A stretch of 64,000 bases of DNA from Bradyrhizobium iriomotense (GTDB taxonomy: Bacteria; Pseudomonadota; Alphaproteobacteria; Rhizobiales; Xanthobacteraceae): contig NZ_JAFCLP010000024.1 of assembly GCF_018129405.1 (NCBI RefSeq), positions 38,727 through 102,726 of the forward strand, given 5' to 3'. Positions 28,788-38,531 of the stretch are shown piece by piece. Each line of letters begins with the position of its first letter. Position 1 is the first letter of the stretch. Below the pieces are notes generated by a model. That model had not been told where the DNA came from, did not search any database, and saw only the letters and a program-made list of their open reading frames with translations. Both the position numbers and the translations under genes were made by a program.

Positions 28788-28840
28788 GGCGGAGTTTGAT
28801 GCGGATTGCTTCAACTTCGGAATGACAAGAAAGACCTCGC

Positions 28841-29692
28841 ATGACCACCGACCCCCTCGTCTCCACCGAATGGCTCGCCGCCCACATCAGCGACGCCAAC
28901 GTCAATATCCTCGACGCCAGCTTCAAGCTGCCGGGCGTGCTGCCGCTGCCGAAGGACGACTACCTCGCCGCGCACCTTCCGGGCGCCGTGTTCTTCGACG
29001 TCGATGCGGTGTCGGATCATTCCAACCCGCTGCCGCACATGTATCCGAGCGCCGAGCAGTTCGGCCGCGACGTCGGCAATCTCGGTATCTCCAACGCGGA
29101 CACCGTTGTCATCTACGATGCCGGCGGCTGGGTCGCCGCGCCCCGCGCGTGGTGGATGTTCCTGTCCTACGGCCACAGCAACGTGCGCATCCTCAATGGC
29201 GGCCTGAAGAAGTGGCGTGCCGAGGGACGCGCCGTCGAGAGCGGCGAGGTGAAGCCGAAGCCTGCAGGCTTCAAGGCGAGCTATGATTCAAAACGCGTGC
29301 GCAGCATGCAGCAGCTGATCGCCAACGTCGAAAGCCGGGCCGAGCAGGTGATCGACGCGCGAGCCGCCGATCGTTTCGAGGGCCGCGCGCCCGAGCCGCG
29401 GCCCGGCATCCGCTCCGGTCACATCCCCGGCGCCCGCAACGTGCCCTACAATCTCCTGTTCGATGCCGCGAGCGGCGAGATGAAGCCGCTCGAGGTCTTG
29501 CGCGCTGCCTTCACCGGCGCCGGCGTCAAGCTGGATGCGCCGATCGTGACGAGCTGCGGCTCCGGTGTGTCCGCGGGCGTGCTCACGCTCGCGCTGTATC
29601 GGCTCGGCATCACCGACACCGCGCTCTATGACGGCTCCTGGTCGGAGTGGGGCCAGGCCGGCGGCCCGCCGATCGCGACCGGCCCGGCGTGA
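28841..29692 (+). CDS. sseA: 3-mercaptopyruvate sulfurtransferase-type protein
   Basis: A 283-residue protein of two rhodanese domains. The inactive N-terminal domain ends near residue 130 (SYGHSNVRILNGGLKKWRAE); the active C-terminal domain carries SCGSGVSAGVLTLAL, where the CGSGVSA loop matches the CG(S/T)GVTA loop of mercaptopyruvate sulfurtransferases rather than thiosulfate-type loops (CRxGxR). It transfers sulfur from mercaptopyruvate to a thiol or cyanide. No export signal is visible. A general role in sulfur balance is likely. Confidence 0.88.
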   Translation: MTTDPLVSTEWLAAHISDANVNILDASFKLPGVLPLPKDDYLAAHLPGAVFFDVDAVSDHSNPLPHMYPSAEQFGRDVGNLGISNADTVVIYDAGGWVAAPRAWWMFLSYGHSNVRILNGGLKKWRAEGRAVESGEVKPKPAGFKASYDSKRVRSMQQLIANVESRAEQVIDARAADRFEGRAPEPRPGIRSGHIPGARNVPYNLLFDAASGEMKPLEVLRAAFTGAGVKLDAPIVTSCGSGVSAGVLTLALYRLGITDTALYDGSWSEWGQAGGPPIATGPA

Positions 29693-29693
29693 G

Positions 29694-30473
29694 CTACTGG
29701 CGCGTCCTCGTGGCTGTCGTCGTCGCAAATGTCTGCGGCTGTCCGAACGGATCGAGCTGTTGCTGCAACTGCTGAGGCGGCGGACGCCGCACCACGCGGT
29801 GCCGCTTCTTCGCCTTGGCCTCGCGCTTGGTCGCCTTGCCCTCCGGCTTGCTGGCGTCGGACTTGACGTCGGTCTTGGCCTTCGCCGGCGGATCCTTCGA
29901 GGCCGTGGTCGCGGGATCGTTCAGTGCGGCCAGTTTGGCCGAGGCGATGTCGAGCGCCGAGGAGGCCAAAGCGGCACTGGGATCGGCCGGCGCCGGCGCG
30001 TTGGCGGTCGCGGCAGGCTTGGCCTCGGGAATCGCCGCCGTGGCGTCGGCGGGAGTGAGCGTGTCAGTCGCGGCCGGCGCTGCGGCTTCCACTGTGGTCT
30101 CGGCCTTCGACGGCTCACTGGCCGGGTTGTCAGCCGCGGGTGTGGCGACGATCTGCGGCGCCGCGTCGGCCTCGCTCGCCACGGAGGTCGTCTGCTCGGG
30201 CTCCTGGACCGGCAGTCCGATTGTCGGCACCTGATCGCGCAGCGTCGGCGCGGGCTCGGCCGGCTCCGGCTCCGCGCGCAAGGCCGCGAGCACCGGCTGG
30301 GCCGGCTCGGAGGCTTGCGCGAACACCTGCTCCTGCGGGCCGTTCCGCCAGGAGGGGTTGCTGACATATTGCTCATGGGTCGCCCGCAGCAGCGCGGCGG
30401 CCCCTAGGCCGAACACCAGGATGGAGGTTGACAGCACGATCGCGGCAAGCAGGAAGCGAAAGCCGGGAAGCAT
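29694..30473 (-). CDS. Ala/Pro-rich membrane-anchored hypothetical protein
   Basis: A 259-residue protein. One N-terminal membrane segment (FRFLLAAIVLSTSILVFGLG, about residues 5-28) is followed by a low-complexity Ala/Pro/Glu/Lys-rich region of more than 180 residues, with a basic patch ATKREAKAKKRHRVVRRPPP and a Gln-rich tail. The likely topology is a cytoplasmic-membrane anchor with a long disordered periplasmic part. The frame can be read to a TTG at 30584; 30473 (ATG) is preferred because the membrane segment then sits at the N-terminus, though no strong ribosome site is seen. Function unknown. Confidence 0.65.
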   Translation of the reverse strand: MLPGFRFLLAAIVLSTSILVFGLGAAALLRATHEQYVSNPSWRNGPQEQVFAQASEPAQPVLAALRAEPEPAEPAPTLRDQVPTIGLPVQEPEQTTSVASEADAAPQIVATPAADNPASEPSKAETTVEAAAPAATDTLTPADATAAIPEAKPAATANAPAPADPSAALASSALDIASAKLAALNDPATTASKDPPAKAKTDVKSDASKPEGKATKREAKAKKRHRVVRRPPPQQLQQQLDPFGQPQTFATTTATRTRQ

Positions 30474-30838
30474 CGGACGGGTTACGAATTTCCGCCCCGG
30501 CGGGTGGCGGCCGGGACCCAAGAGCCATCTGAACGCGGTGACGGTACTGCTTGCCGCGTTCGCCACGCGGGGATCGGAGCTCAAAGCGGTGGCGAATCAG
30601 GCTGATTCGAACATACCGCAACGATTCAGCGCCATTCCGTAAAATTCGGGGCCGAAGCTCCGGCAATTAACGGCGCAATGCGATTTCGGCCCCGTGATGC
30701 AACGGGGCAACGGTAATCTTGCGGATCACAAATCGGCAAACCCGGCGCAAATCGGCCTGATATGTCTTGAATGTGCCGCTATCTTCGGTCATCTGGCCGT
30801 TAACGGTCCTGATGGGGCCCCGGGGCTATACAAGAGCG
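30474..30838. other. Intergenic region between divergent genes
   Basis: About 365 bases between the divergent Ala/Pro-rich and L,D-transpeptidase genes. AT-richer spots near 30640-30665 and 30725-30745 could hold promoters. No repeat family or small gene was recognised. Confidence 0.4.
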
Positions 30839-32023
30839 ATGATGATCAAACATTTTCTGACGATATGCGCTGCCGCGACAGTCGCTGCGGCGGGAACCTC
30901 GCTCGTGCAGGCTCAGAGCTACCCGGTCCAGCAGGTGCCGAGCTATGGCGCGCCGGCCGAATATCGCCCCGGCGACCGCACGCCGAGTTTCGACGCGCTG
31001 GACGACGAAGACGACGCGATGCCGCAGGCGTCGCTGCCGCCGCCCGGCCCGGTCGATGATCCGCGTTACGGTCGCCCCGCCGGCCCGCCGGTCTACTCCG
31101 CCGCCCCGCCGCAGGGGCCGGTGATGTCGCCGGATGATCCCCGTTATGGCCGTCCGGCAGGCGCCCCGCCGGTTTATTCGGCGGCTCCGCCGCAGGGCCC
31201 CGTGATGTCGCCCGACGATCCACGCTATGGGCGCCCCGCCGGCCCGCCGCCGGTGATCTATGCCAATCGTCCGGGTCAGCAGGCGCCCGCCAATGACGGC
31301 TTGCGTCCGCCGGAAGCGGTCGGTGGTCCCGCCGCGACCGGAACGGTTCAGGCCGGTCAGCCGCCCGTCGGCGCCGATGGCAGGCCGATGACGATCGCCT
31401 CGCTGCCGCCCGAGGAGCAGCCCGATGCTGCGCCGGCGCAGCTGCCGCAGAACCTGCGACGCCAGGAAGTCTCGTTCCAGACCAAGGAGCCGGCCGGCAC
31501 CCTCGTGGTCGATACCCCCAACACCTACCTCTATTACGTGCTCGGAGGCGGCCGTGCGATCCGCTACGGCGTCCGCGTCGGCCGCGACGGCTTCACCTGG
31601 ACCGGTGTGCAGAAGATCACCCGCAAGGCGGAGTGGCCGGACTGGCATCCGCCGACCGAGATGATCGAGCGGCAGCCCTATCTGCCGCGCTTCATGGCCG
31701 GCGGCCCCGGCAATCCGCTCGGTGCCCGCGCGATGTATCTCGGCTCGACCGTTTACCGCATCCACGGCACCAACCAGCCCTCGACCATCGGCAAGTTCGT
31801 CTCGTCCGGCTGCATCGGCATGCTGAACGAGGACGTCTCGGACCTGTTCGATCGCGTCAAGGTCGGCACCCGCGTGGTGGTGCTGCCGGGCGGTACGGCG
31901 CCGGGAACGGCGACGGCGTCCGCAGCGCCCGCGCCGGCCCCGATGTCGGCCCAGGCCGGCCCGGTTCCCGGCACGCAGCCGACGGTCGTGCCGCCGCTGC
32001 CCGCCCCGGTCACCGTGCGCTAA
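30839..32023 (+). CDS. L,D-transpeptidase (YkuD domain) with Pro-rich repeats
   Basis: A 394-residue exported cell-wall enzyme. A signal peptide (FLTICAAATVAAAGTSLVQAQ) is followed by a Pro/Gly-rich linker containing three near-identical copies of a unit with DDPRYGRPAG and VYSAAPPQGPVMSP (about residues 70-155). The YkuD domain occupies about 230-365, with the catalytic pair His near 309 (IHGTNQPSTIG) and Cys near 325 (FVSSGCIGM). It would form 3-3 peptidoglycan cross-links or attach proteins to peptidoglycan in the periplasm. The second ATG at 30842 is an equal start candidate. A strong terminator follows. Confidence 0.9.
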   Translation: MMIKHFLTICAAATVAAAGTSLVQAQSYPVQQVPSYGAPAEYRPGDRTPSFDALDDEDDAMPQASLPPPGPVDDPRYGRPAGPPVYSAAPPQGPVMSPDDPRYGRPAGAPPVYSAAPPQGPVMSPDDPRYGRPAGPPPVIYANRPGQQAPANDGLRPPEAVGGPAATGTVQAGQPPVGADGRPMTIASLPPEEQPDAAPAQLPQNLRRQEVSFQTKEPAGTLVVDTPNTYLYYVLGGGRAIRYGVRVGRDGFTWTGVQKITRKAEWPDWHPPTEMIERQPYLPRFMAGGPGNPLGARAMYLGSTVYRIHGTNQPSTIGKFVSSGCIGMLNEDVSDLFDRVKVGTRVVVLPGGTAPGTATASAAPAPAPMSAQAGPVPGTQPTVVPPLPAPVTVR

Positions 32024-32049
32024 GCGCTTCGAACGAGATCAATTTGCAG

Positions 32050-32079
32050 AAGGGCGTGCCGTCGGCACGCCCTTTTTGT
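32050..32079 (+). terminator. Rho-independent terminator of the L,D-transpeptidase gene
   Basis: Perfect 11-base stem AAGGGCGTGCC/GGCACGCCCTT (32050-32060, 32064-32074) with a GTC loop and a T-run (TTTGTTT). It sits between convergent genes and could also serve the opposite strand. Confidence 0.85.
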
Positions 32080-32080
32080 T

Positions 32081-33043
32081 TCAGACCAGCTTGCGCGGCA
32101 GTTCAGCGCCTTTGGTGAAGGCGTCGATCGCCTCGACCATCTGGCCATAATGGATGCGCAATCCGTCCTCGGTCGCGTAGCCGAGATGCGGCGTCAGCAC
32201 GAGATTGTCGAGCTTGCGGAAGGGATGGTCGACCGGCAGCGGCTCGACCGAGAACACATCCAAGCCGGCGCCCGCGATCTTCCGCTGCTGCAAGGCTTCC
32301 AGCAGCGCCTGCTCGTCTACGATCGGCCCGCGCGCGGTGTTGACCAGGAAGGCGGTCGGTTTCATCCGCGCCAGATCGGCGCGGCCGACGAGGCCACGCG
32401 AGCGCTCGCTCAGCACCACATGGATGGTGACGATGTCGGCCTTGGCGAACAGCTCTTCCTTGCTGGCGTAGCCGACGCCGGCCGCCGCGCACTTCTCCGG
32501 CGTCAGATTCGGACTCCAGGCGATCACGTTCATGCCGAACGCCTTCGCAATGCCCGCCATCTTGCTGCCGAGCTTGCCGAGCCCGACGATGCCGAGCGTC
32601 ATCCCCTCGATCTCGACGCCGGCAAAGGTCTGCCACGGTTCGCCCTCATGCATGCGCGCATTCTCCCGGCCGATGCCGCGGGTCAGCTCCAGGATCAGGC
32701 CCATGGTCAGCGGTGCCGTGGGATCGCGCGAATATTGCGTGCCGCCGATCACAACGCCCTTCGCCTTCGCCGCTTCCATGTCGATCGAGGCGTTGCGCAT
32801 GCCCGACGTCAGCAGCAGCTTCAGCTTCGGCAAGCTATCGAACAGGCCCTTGGGAAACGCCGTGCGCTCGCGCATCGCGCAGATGATCTCGAAATCGGCC
32901 AGCGTGCTCGCCGCGGCCTGCTCAGAGGCGAAGGGATGGCTGAACACGGTGACGTCGATGCGGTCGGACAATTTCGGCCAATCGGCGACGTCGAGGGCGA
33001 GGTTGAAATAGTCGTCGAGAATTGCGCAGCGCAGCCGGCTCAT
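32081..33043 (-). CDS. D-2-hydroxyacid dehydrogenase family protein
   Basis: A 320-residue NAD-dependent dehydrogenase. The Rossmann motif is LGIVGLGKLGSKMAGIAKAF. The catalytic Arg is in VNTARGPIVDEQALLEAL, the Glu in FSVEPLPVDHPF and the His in LTPHLGYATE. The family covers phosphoglycerate, glycerate and hydroxypyruvate dehydrogenases; which one applies cannot be told. It is a standalone gene and is not closely similar to the GhrA-like gene at 7721 (different nucleotide-binding and C-terminal segments). Confidence 0.88.
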   Translation of the reverse strand: MSRLRCAILDDYFNLALDVADWPKLSDRIDVTVFSHPFASEQAAASTLADFEIICAMRERTAFPKGLFDSLPKLKLLLTSGMRNASIDMEAAKAKGVVIGGTQYSRDPTAPLTMGLILELTRGIGRENARMHEGEPWQTFAGVEIEGMTLGIVGLGKLGSKMAGIAKAFGMNVIAWSPNLTPEKCAAAGVGYASKEELFAKADIVTIHVVLSERSRGLVGRADLARMKPTAFLVNTARGPIVDEQALLEALQQRKIAGAGLDVFSVEPLPVDHPFRKLDNLVLTPHLGYATEDGLRIHYGQMVEAIDAFTKGAELPRKLV

Positions 33044-33175
33044 CAGCGTTCATCCATGGCGAGAGGTGACGGTGCTGGGCGAGGGCGCCGTCGTCGGAAC
33101 CGGGCCATGGTTGCGCGCAATCAGCCTCGCGCGCAAGCAGCTTGGGTCTTCAAAACTCCGATAGGAGAGAGCAGC

Positions 33176-33391
33176 TCAGAGATCGCGGGGCTTCAGCCGG
33201 ATCGGCGCATCCAGGCCGTGCTTGGCGCGCCAGGCTGGGCCGGGGCCGCGCATGTAGTGCAGTTCGGGCCGGTAGGGGTTGAAGGCGGTGGTGAAGAAGC
33301 GCTTCCAGAAGGCCTTGATCTCCGAGGCGAAACCGGAGACGTGCCCGGCTCCTGCCGGAACAGGAAGAGAATTGGTCTCGATCAGAGCCAT
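33176..33391 (-). CDS. Small hypothetical protein
   Basis: A 71-residue protein with the aromatic/basic stretch FWKRFFTTAFNPYRPELHYM and a Pro/Arg-rich end. No membrane segment or known motif is recognised. It is supported mainly by a clean start, composition and lack of a competing gene. Function unknown. Confidence 0.5.
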   Translation of the reverse strand: MALIETNSLPVPAGAGHVSGFASEIKAFWKRFFTTAFNPYRPELHYMRGPGPAWRAKHGLDAPIRLKPRDL

Positions 33392-33626
33392 GATGCGGCC
33401 TCGCTGTGCTCCCCGTTCGTTCTGAGCGGGCGGCGCTGTTTCCGCGCGAAACCGAGCTTTGGCCTGCTTTATTAAAAAATGGTTTCAATTGTCCGGATCT
33501 GCGTCCGGATGGTGTCCGTCCCGTATTCATCCGTGGTGAACGGAGGGAAAACGTTGCCCTTTGGGGGCGGGATCGTTACATCGCTGGCTAAGCAAATCTC
33601 CTCAAATTGAAGGTTTCACGGGACCG

Positions 33627-35276
<1,650 letters not shown>

Positions 35277-35283
35277 TGACGGC

Positions 35284-36510
35284 ATGATGCGGCGGGCGCT
35301 CATCGCTGCGGTGATCGTCATCACCTGCGGCTGGTCGTCCGCCCGCGCCGCCGACGCGGCCTTCACGCAGTTCATCGGCTCGCTCTGGCCGGAGGCGCAG
35401 GCCGCCGGCGTCTCGCGCGCCACGTTCGACGAGCAGACGCGCGGGCTCGAGCCCGATTACAAGCTGCCTGATCTGATCCTGCCGGGACGGCCCGCGACCG
35501 GTGCGCCATCGCAGGCCGAGTTCGTGCAGGTGCCGGCGGACTACGTCAAGGACGCCTCGATCGCGCGGCTCGCCGGCGAAGGGCAGCGGCTGCTGCAAAA
35601 GTATCGCCCTGCGCTCACCGAGATCGAGAAGAGCTCCGGCGTGCCGGCCACCGTGATGCTCGCGATCTGGGGCCGCGAGACCGATTACGGCCGCTACACA
35701 CTGCCCTATGATCTGGTTCGTGTGCTGGCGACGCAGGCCTATGTCGGGCGGCGCAAGGACACCTATCGCAACGAGTTCATCCTTGCGCTGAAGATCCTCG
35801 GCGAAGGCGTGGTGACGCGCAAGGACATGCGTTCGTCCTGGGCGGGCGCCACCGGGCTCACGCAATTCCTGCCATCCGAATACTATAACCATGGCGTCGA
35901 TTTCGACCGCGATGGCCGCATCGACATCTGGCATTCGGTGCCGGATGCGCTGGCGTCCGCTGCACAGCAACTCGTCAACAAGGGCTGGCAGAGCGGCCTG
36001 CGCTGGGCCTACGAGGTGCAGGCGCCGGCGAAGGTCGATTGCACCACCGGTGTGCCGGAGGTGACGAAGCCGATCGGCCAGTGGCTGCGCGAAGGCTTTG
36101 TACCGGTGCGCGGCGCGAGGCTCAGCGCGGCCGAGCAGGCGCAGCCGGCCTCGCTGCTTCAGCCCGAAGGCATCTATGGTCCGTCGTTCCTCACGACGAA
36201 GAACTATTTCGTCGTCAAGGAATACAATTTTTCCGACCTCTACGTGCTGTTCGTCGGCCATCTCAGCGACCGCATGACGAGCCCGCTGCCGTTTGCGACG
36301 CCGTGGTCGGCCTCGATGCAATTGCGCACCAAGGATGTCGAGACCATGCAGCGCGGGCTCACCCGCGTCGGGCTCTACAAGGACAAGATCGACGGCAAGG
36401 CCGGCATGCAGACGCGTGCTGCGCTCGGCGCCTACCAGAAGTCGGCGGGCCTCAAGGTCGATTGCTGGCCGAGTGAAGAGGTGCTGCGTTCGATCCAGGC
36501 GGCGCGCTAA
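35284..36510 (+). CDS. Lytic murein transglycosylase (MltB family) with peptidoglycan-binding domain
   Basis: A 408-residue periplasmic enzyme. A signal peptide (ALIAAVIVITCGWSSARAAD) is followed by the MltB-type catalytic domain (about 30-330) with the acid Glu near residue 132 (IWGRETDYGRY) and the conserved SWAGATGLTQFLPSEYYNHG. A C-terminal PG_binding_1 domain (about 340-405, VETMQRGLTRVGLYKDKIDG) anchors it to the wall. It cleaves glycan strands to anhydro-muropeptides. It begins seven bases after ettA and may be co-transcribed with it. Confidence 0.92.
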   Translation: MMRRALIAAVIVITCGWSSARAADAAFTQFIGSLWPEAQAAGVSRATFDEQTRGLEPDYKLPDLILPGRPATGAPSQAEFVQVPADYVKDASIARLAGEGQRLLQKYRPALTEIEKSSGVPATVMLAIWGRETDYGRYTLPYDLVRVLATQAYVGRRKDTYRNEFILALKILGEGVVTRKDMRSSWAGATGLTQFLPSEYYNHGVDFDRDGRIDIWHSVPDALASAAQQLVNKGWQSGLRWAYEVQAPAKVDCTTGVPEVTKPIGQWLREGFVPVRGARLSAAEQAQPASLLQPEGIYGPSFLTTKNYFVVKEYNFSDLYVLFVGHLSDRMTSPLPFATPWSASMQLRTKDVETMQRGLTRVGLYKDKIDGKAGMQTRAALGAYQKSAGLKVDCWPSEEVLRSIQAAR

Positions 36511-36611
36511 AGCATGATCCGGAAAAGTGCGAAGCGGTTTTCCGAAAAGATCATGCGTAAACAACAACCTGGAGCGCGATGACGATTCATCTAAATCTCA
36601 TCGCGCTTTAG
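36511..36611. repeat. GATC-core palindromic repeat with hairpin, copy 2
   Basis: AGCATGATCCGGAAAAGTGC starts the first part, closing at GATCATGC; the second part pairs AGCGCGATGA with TCATCGCGCT. It starts at the base after the transglycosylase stop. Confidence 0.87.
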
Positions 36612-36623
36612 CGTGTCGCCAAA

Positions 36624-36658
36624 GAAAAAAGCCCGGCCGATGCTCTCGGCCGGGCTTC
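36624..36658 (-). terminator. Rho-independent terminator of the glycine-zipper gene 36692
   Basis: Perfect 12-base stem AAGCCCGGCCGA/TCGGCCGGGCTT (36629-36640, 36646-36657). On the minus strand the stem is followed by TTTTTTCTTTGG, a strong T-run, and it lies just after the stop of the gene ending at 36692. Confidence 0.85.
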
Positions 36659-36691
36659 GATCGTGGCGCCGAGGGGCGCCGCGCGATCAGA

Positions 36692-36973
36692 TCAGTAGCA
36701 GACGCGAACCGGGCGGCTGACCCAGCCGTAGCCGTCCCAATAGCGCTCACGACGCCAGTAGCAGGGCGCGGGCGGCGGCGGCTCGGCGATGTAAACGGGA
36801 CCGCCATAGGCGGGACGGCTCGACGCGATGGCGCCGCCGACGATGGCGCCGCCGATCAGGCCGGCTGCGATGCCGGCGCCGACGCCGTCACCGGCTTTGG
36901 CGGACGGAGTGGCGGTCACCAGCGAACCGGCGACCGTCGCAACCGTGAGGGCGGCAACTAAAGTCTTCTTCAT
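36692..36973 (-). CDS. Small exported glycine-zipper protein A
   Basis: A 93-residue protein with signal peptide (LVAALTVATVAGSLVTATPS, cleaved near AKA), a glycine-zipper stretch (GVGAGIAAGLIGGAIVGGAI) and a C-terminal part with CYWRRERYWDGYGWVSRPVR and a last Cys. The glycine zipper suggests membrane insertion or oligomer formation in the outer membrane or periplasm. The neighbouring gene at 37210 is a paralogue with the same plan. Function unknown. Confidence 0.75.
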   Translation of the reverse strand: MKKTLVAALTVATVAGSLVTATPSAKAGDGVGAGIAAGLIGGAIVGGAIASSRPAYGGPVYIAEPPPPAPCYWRRERYWDGYGWVSRPVRVCY

Positions 36974-37209
36974 GCTCTTGGCTCTCCTGGGAGATGGGTT
37001 CCTCTTGTTAGAGGCGCCCGGGGTTCAAAGGTTCACGCACACTCTGATGGAATTGGCCTTGCAGCTAGGAAGCGCGCAAATGGTCAATCCACGGTAAACG
37101 CACACGGAGCTGTGACGAGAAAAAGCGGTCTTTTTCAGGCCCCAAGATGAACGGCATATCCGTAGTGAACCGGTCGAGGCAAGCGCTGCAAACGAGCCGG
37201 CTCAATGGT

Positions 37210-37530
37210 TCAGCCGCAAACCCGGACGCGGCGGACGCGCCAGGCGTAGCCGTCCCAGAAGCGCTGCCTCTGCCAGACGCAGCCGCCGTAATAGTCGTCG
37301 GCGACATAACCCGGGCCTGGCGCGTAGTAGCGCGGCGGGTAGTAGCCCGGTTCATAATAGCCGGGGCCCGGTCCGTAATAATACGGAGAGGCCAGCGCGC
37401 CGCCGACGATGGCGCCGCCGATGATGCCCGCCGCCACGCCGGCTGCGACGCCGCGCTGGGCATGGGCCGGCGTTCCGGCCGTCAGGGCCACAGTGGCGAT
37501 GGCAACGGCTGCCAGGAGCGACTTCTTCAT
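37210..37530 (-). CDS. Small exported glycine-zipper protein B
   Basis: A 106-residue paralogue of the previous protein: signal peptide (LLAAVAIATVALTAGTPAHA), glycine zipper (VAAGVAAGIIGGAIVGGALA), a Tyr/Pro/Gly-rich insert (YYYGPGPGYYEPGYYPPRYY) and the C-terminal CVWQRQRFWDGYAWRVRRVR plus VCG. The shared C-terminal Cys-x-W-x4-(Y/F)WDGY-x-W pattern suggests a tandem duplication. An inverted repeat lies upstream at 37558-37580. Function unknown. Confidence 0.75.
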   Translation of the reverse strand: MKKSLLAAVAIATVALTAGTPAHAQRGVAAGVAAGIIGGAIVGGALASPYYYGPGPGYYEPGYYPPRYYAPGPGYVADDYYGGCVWQRQRFWDGYAWRVRRVRVCG

Positions 37531-37557
37531 CGGTTGGACCTTTCACATAAGCACGCG

Positions 37558-37580
37558 GGAACTCTTTGGGGCAGAGTTCC
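37558..37580. promoter_or_regulatory. Inverted repeat upstream of glycine-zipper gene B
   Basis: Perfect eight-base arms GGAACTCT/AGAGTTCC around seven bases, 28 bases before the start of the gene at 37530. It could be an operator or a leader hairpin. Confidence 0.45.
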
Positions 37581-37664
37581 ATATTTCGCTTGAATGATCA
37601 ATGAACGGCACCTTTGCCGGGGGCGACCAATTGATATGGACCGCGGTCTGCCAGGGAGACATTG

Positions 37665-37970
37665 ATGGGCAACGCGATGATCAATGCATTGATTGCTGGC
37701 GGGATCGTCTTTGCGATCGGCTACGGCTGGATCACCCACCTGCAGAACCGCGGCCAGCGCCGCTCGCGCGCAGGGGCCGGCAGCGATAGTGGGGGTGCGG
37801 GCGACAGCTATTCGGGGACCAGCGACGGCTTCTCGCTGGGCAGCTGGTTCTCCGGCGACAGCTCGGGGAGCTCGACCGACAGCGGCAGCTGCTCCAGCAG
37901 CGACAGCGGCAGCAGCGGCGGAGATTGCGGGGGCGGCGGCGACGGTGGAGGAGGCGGTGGCGGCGACTAG
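37665..37970 (+). CDS. Small membrane protein with Ser/Asp/Gly-rich tail
   Basis: A 101-residue protein with one N-terminal membrane segment (INALIAGGIVFAIGYGWITH) and a low-complexity tail (SGGAGDSYSGTSDGFSLGSW, then Ser/Asp/Gly/Cys runs ending in Gly8-type repeats). The start is the ATG at 37665, preceded by AGGGAGA; a TTG codon just before it is less likely. A similar tail occurs in some small membrane proteins of unknown role. Function unknown. Confidence 0.65.
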   Translation: MGNAMINALIAGGIVFAIGYGWITHLQNRGQRRSRAGAGSDSGGAGDSYSGTSDGFSLGSWFSGDSSGSSTDSGSCSSSDSGSSGGDCGGGGDGGGGGGGD

Positions 37971-38002
37971 GCGCGCAACCTTGATCCACCGCAAGTCCCT
38001 AT

Positions 38003-38019
38003 TTTAGAGCCGTTCTAGG
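38003..38019. promoter_or_regulatory. Irr-type iron control box, imperfect, upstream of bfd
   Basis: TTTAGAGCCGTTCTAGG matches the rhizobial iron-control pattern TTTAGAA-N3-TTCTAAA with three mismatches. It lies 110 bases before bfd and 454 bases before the better box at bfr. Irr binding here is inference. Confidence 0.65.
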
Positions 38020-38128
38020 CTATATCCGGGCCAGTTTGGAATAGCTTCAAATACCGGTTTTTCCTTTTGCATCCGGCCGGCCCCTTAAATATCGATGATG
38101 GCGCATCACCGAAGGGCCTGCCGCTTCC

Positions 38129-38401
38129 ATGATCGTTTGTTCCTGTAACGTGCTGAGCGATGACGATATCCGCGCTGCTGTCGCCGAGTCCGACGACGCC
38201 GTGCGTCATGCCAAGCAGGTCTATGGATGTCTCGGCTGCAGCGCCGAATGCGGTCGTTGCGCGCGGACGATCAAGACCATCATCGACGAAGCGCTTGGCC
38301 CCTGCGCCAAATCCTGCTGTGCCGGCTGTCCGCATACTCACACCGTGGCCGCCAATGACGAGACGGCCGGATCCGCGCAATTCGCCCTCGCGGCCTGCTG
38401 A
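38129..38401 (+). CDS. bfd: Bacterioferritin-associated ferredoxin
   Basis: A 90-residue [2Fe-2S] protein. Cluster ligands are Cys4 and Cys6 (MIVCSCN) with Cys41 and Cys44 (AECGRC), as in Bfd; extra cysteines at 34 and 37 and a Cys-rich tail (CAKSCCAGC) are unusual. Bfd docks on bacterioferritin and delivers electrons that release stored iron. The bfr gene follows 130 bases downstream in the same direction and an Irr-type box lies upstream. Confidence 0.9.
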   Translation: MIVCSCNVLSDDDIRAAVAESDDAVRHAKQVYGCLGCSAECGRCARTIKTIIDEALGPCAKSCCAGCPHTHTVAANDETAGSAQFALAAC

Positions 38402-38472
38402 ACTTCCGCAACCCCGGCTGAGCTTTTCCCCGGCTGCGTTCCCGTAGCTGGTTGCCCTCATTCGTAAAGTGA

Positions 38473-38489
38473 TTTAGAAGCGTTCTAAA
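38473..38489. promoter_or_regulatory. Irr-type iron control element upstream of bfr
   Basis: TTTAGAAGCGTTCTAAA is a perfect inverted repeat (seven-base arms) and fits the iron-control element bound by Irr in rhizobia. It lies 43 bases before the bfr start, overlapping the expected promoter. Repression when iron is scarce would follow from known Irr action on storage genes. Confidence 0.85.
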
Positions 38490-38531
38490 GTCGGTTTAGG
38501 CCGATTTGGACTGCAACAGCTGGAGTGAACC

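Noticed and set aside
37575-37590. TTGAATGATCAA as a FixK box
   Set aside because: The half sites are too close (four bases between TTGA and TCAA in place of six).
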